The notes below the pieces were generated by a model, which saw only the letters and a list, made by a program, of their open reading frames with translations, made no database searches and had not been told where the DNA came from. From Glandiceps talaboti (lineage: Eukaryota > Hemichordata > Enteropneusta > Spengelidae), in NCBI RefSeq assembly GCF_964340395.1, contig NC_135555.1, forward strand, positions 27,120,725-27,184,724: a DNA stretch of 64,000 nucleotides, in the 5' to 3' direction. Shown here piece by piece: positions 61,011-64,000 of this stretch. The position numbers were made by a program, and so were the translations under genes. Numbering within the stretch: position 1 is the first letter of the stretch; each line of letters starts with the position of its first letter.

Positions 61011-62769
61011 CGATGTTGGATATTAGACAGCGCCCTCCAAGAGGACCGACAACACCCAGATCTGTATTCAGACGTGGATCACTGCTGTATTTCTAAAATT
61101 AAAATCCTTTATTTATTTATTACTAATTACGTACACATATATAGCCCATAGCATCCGATTTAATAATCAGCATATATAATTGCACATTCTAAGACATTCT
61201 AATTATGGTATTCACCAGTCTTTTTGTAGGTGACTTTCATTTAGGGCGTTTTGTAGGTTATAGTCAAGTATCTATGTACAACAATAATTCTAGTAAATTC
61301 TATGTTCTATGGGTAAGAGTAATCTATTTTGTGACTTTAACATTTAGATCAGGTACATATTCTAGTAATAATGTGTTAATGTTGTACTGTAGTTTTGAAT
61401 TTGTTCCATCGTCGAAATTGAGGTTATGGAAGTTTAATGTAACTACTTTTCCTGGGACCTAGTTGAAGTCAGCCACTATACTTGTATCCAGGCTGAACTT
61501 CTCGGTTGTTTGCCTTCTGCCAATTTGTAGTACTTGAAAGTTTACTGAAGTTTGTGATTCAGTCTTTGTTACATATATCACAGGGCACGTATATTATTGC
61601 TTAGATTGCTGCTACAAATGTATCAATCTCTATACTACTAGTAGAAAGAACACTAGTTTTCCTTACAGGTAGGAATATATAGTCAAAACATTGTTATATT
61701 TAGCCTGTAGACTAGGAAAACAACAATCTAAGAAATATTAAATATGACATATATCACCGGATTCACCCTTTGTTTGATGTGTTACCGCCTGGCAATGGTT
61801 TCAAAAACAGTTTTTATCCAATCGCTGTTCGTATTTTAAATGAGTCATAGTGATTATAATTGTTAGTGTTTTTACTGAACGTATTCTTTGTTTTAGTAAT
61901 CTGTAAATATTGTTGTTTGAAATATGGGACATATTTGTCCAGTGAAACATGCACATATCAACCTATTACATAACTTGTATACTGGACTGTATATTGTAAT
62001 TTTTGTTTAAACATCAATGACAATGAGTAACGTAATATTGTTTGACATCCCGTGTTAGATGCACAACAAAAATACCGTCAAAGATTTACGTCACTGAGAA
62101 AAAAGTACTCATAGATATGTGCTCACTTATTTTCTTCACCTTTTCAGTTCTTTCTAAAAAATTGAAAATGATTCAATTTAAAATTGAAGGAGTGGTTGTA
62201 GAATATAGTCTGCCGTCGAGAACAGTTGCTAGGCGTTGGAGAGAGCAAGTCATTATTTTGAGAATGTATATTCTGACGTTCCTGCAAGTTGAGAGTGTGG
62301 GACAGTCAGTGTGAGAACAAATTGATCTCACACTCTATATCAATGCGCAACTTAAATTTTGTTTCATAAACCTATTGCTGATTGGTTTATTACGTTCCAT
62401 GATCGGCAGGTGTAGGTATTGCTATGCTACAAAAAGTTCATAATAGAAAGATTATGACAACAATATATTGGACGTTGCTTTGAAATTAAACAAATGAAAT
62501 TACCGGGTCAACAAAATGATGTTAGCTCGTCAACTGATTTGATATCTTGACAAATTCTAAAATACTTTAATGGTGAATATCTTGGTGCTATGAGTATGAT
62601 GTAATTGTCCTTAAAATTGTTTTTGAGGGATGGGCTACACATTGGTTACGTGATATTTTACGCATAATGTTAAAGAGAAAAACCTGAGGACAGGCATTTC
62701 ATGGGGGTTGGGATACAGTAATATGAAAATGTTTAGTATTGGCATATTACCGCTGAGGAAGGAACATCA
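61011..62769. other. Upstream intergenic DNA, no gene supported
   Basis: AT-rich flank of SNX16. Several short frames exist, but none has motifs, splice-site pairs or a family that I recognise. Confidence 0.45.
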
Positions 62770-63400
62770 CGAATCTTAAACGGCTACAAACTCAACATAT
62801 AAGAGGAATCACAACTAAACTTGAAATTAATCACCCCGTATGGGAAAATAAAGAGAAAAACATATCTCAGAAATGACTTATTACTGCAAGGGAAGAAATC
62901 TACTGAACACAACAGACAAAATTATCAAAATTATTCAAAGAAATTTGCTTGTTATATGTGCCGGATGACTGGAATCCTTAATGATGGATGTATCTTCGCG
63001 AATGGATCTGGAATCATTTGATAGATTGATTGTAAGGAAGGTGATTCTGTACCGATGATTCACTGTGCTGTCCGGACGACTCTCTCAAGTGCAACAATTC
63101 ACCGTAAGTGATGTTGTTAAACCAGACTCTCTATGACAGTGCGGTGAACATTGACTAAAATACAACCACGACTCATTCAAATTTCTTTAAACGTCTCAGA
63201 AAATAAAGACGCTGTTGTGCTTTCTTTGCGAGGTGTTCAGTATTTGTTTGCCAAGACAGTTGATGTGAAAGATGAATACCCAGGAATTTGATAATACTGA
63301 CAATTTAACTTAATCTGTACCATCAATATCCAATTTCTCAATAACATGTCGTCTTACCAATAATGAAATAGCTTTAATATAAAATAAAATCACTTGGTAA
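62770..63400 (-). pseudogene. Decayed LINE reverse-transcriptase C-terminal fragment
   Basis: Reading the minus strand across three frames gives, in order, EKLDIDGTD, FKFLGIHLSHQLSW, HLAKKAQQRLYFLRRLKKF, a gap, RVVRTAQ, IIGTESPSLQSIY and IIKDSSHPAH. These blocks are the usual C-terminal half of a common animal LINE reverse transcriptase (KAQQRLYFLR and DPSHP are characteristic). Stops and frameshifts break every block. The 5' part is absent. Confidence 0.75.
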
Positions 63401-64000
63401 AGGGTTGGCATTCATTCCCACACAAAAGTCCCCAACAAAAATTAAAGAAATGTAACTAATCAGAAAGATGAATGATTTCTCGTGCATAATCCGTCTGAAA
63501 TATCTGTAGTAAGAAATAAAATATGAAAACAATGTCCTTTAATAGACTAAAATCGATGGACACCACATATACTATCTAGAAGCAACAGCAGGAGAAACAT
63601 TGTCAAAAATCCTTTAACAGTATCAATGTAAAGCCTCAAAATGCGATATGATCACCCTTTATCTAAAAACTTATGTATCAGTAAGTTGCTAGAAGAGCTT
63701 TGAGACCTTGAGAAATACACCATTTTCGTTTTTTACGTAATTCTGTATCTCGACTTTAGTCCTGGTTACAAACTTTTGTAATTAAATATCGGGAATGAAT
63801 TGTACACTGAGCTTGAATATAAGCTTATACCGAGCTTAGTCAAATGTAGGATCCTGACTGCAATTTACATAACCAATCTAGTTACGTCAAATTAGTTAAT
63901 CTCAAGTTTAAACAATCTCTACTAACCAATCCTATATATTCCTAATTGACCAATCAAATGAATGTCAATATCAAATTCGAGCCAATATGTATGGAATGTA
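63401..64000. other. Right-edge DNA, nothing recognised
   Basis: AT-rich sequence with no supported gene, repeat boundary or RNA. Two CCAATC words near 63905 and 63940 are part of a weak internal repetition (CTAACCAATC, TGACCAATC). Confidence 0.4.

Overview
The window is animal genomic DNA. It is AT-rich, has GT-AG introns and no bacterial-style gene packing, and most of its length is interspersed and tandem repeats. CR1-like and other LINE fragments, abundant short non-autonomous DNA transposons and frequent ACATGTA-type words fit a marine invertebrate (hemichordate, echinoderm, cephalochordate or lophotrochozoan). I cannot fix the phylum from sequence alone.

One host gene explains the window: an orthologue of sorting nexin 16 (SNX16), on the minus strand. 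I rebuilt five coding exons by hand from splice sites and protein similarity: 60600-60220 (start codon, acidic/Ser-rich N-terminus, first PX strand), 25414-25328, 13448-13300, 7067-6998 and 5694-5558. All exon phases agree. The joined reading frame is a complete PX domain followed by the start of a coiled coil, about 274 residues. The remaining C-terminus is not seen and probably lies left of position 1. The gene therefore covers at least 55 kb, with introns of about 34.8, 11.9, 6.2 and 1.3 kb and one more of at least 5.5 kb.

Layout from left to right. 1-3203: 38-bp satellite. 3467-5515: dispersed repeat that runs into a minisatellite. 5558-7067: SNX16 exons 5 and 4 flanking a CR1-like LINE 3' fragment. 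7655-11215: a transposon and a 34-bp minisatellite. 11690-13299: more repeats. 13300-13448: exon 3. 14275-18910: a composite transposon holding two nested elements. 19001-25180: several DNA-transposon families. 25328-25414: exon 2. 26283-31140: a nearly full-length but dead LINE on the minus strand. 31150-36265: nested DNA transposons. 39333-41622: second copy of the 19001-20872 family. 41623-48126: mostly unannotatable sequence. 48128-55656: two TTAA-flanked piggyBac-like elements and relatives. 55790-59866: long-inverted-repeat elements and a perfect 167-bp palindrome. 60220-61010: SNX16 exon 1 and promoter-proximal DNA. 61011-64000: upstream flank with one decayed LINE fragment.

I found no previously undescribed multi-gene system. 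The unusual content is structural: a perfect large palindrome, repeat families whose target-site duplications can be checked against paralogous empty sites inside this window, a transposon family with 6-bp rather than 8-bp duplications, and minisatellites that seem to have grown from transposon ends.
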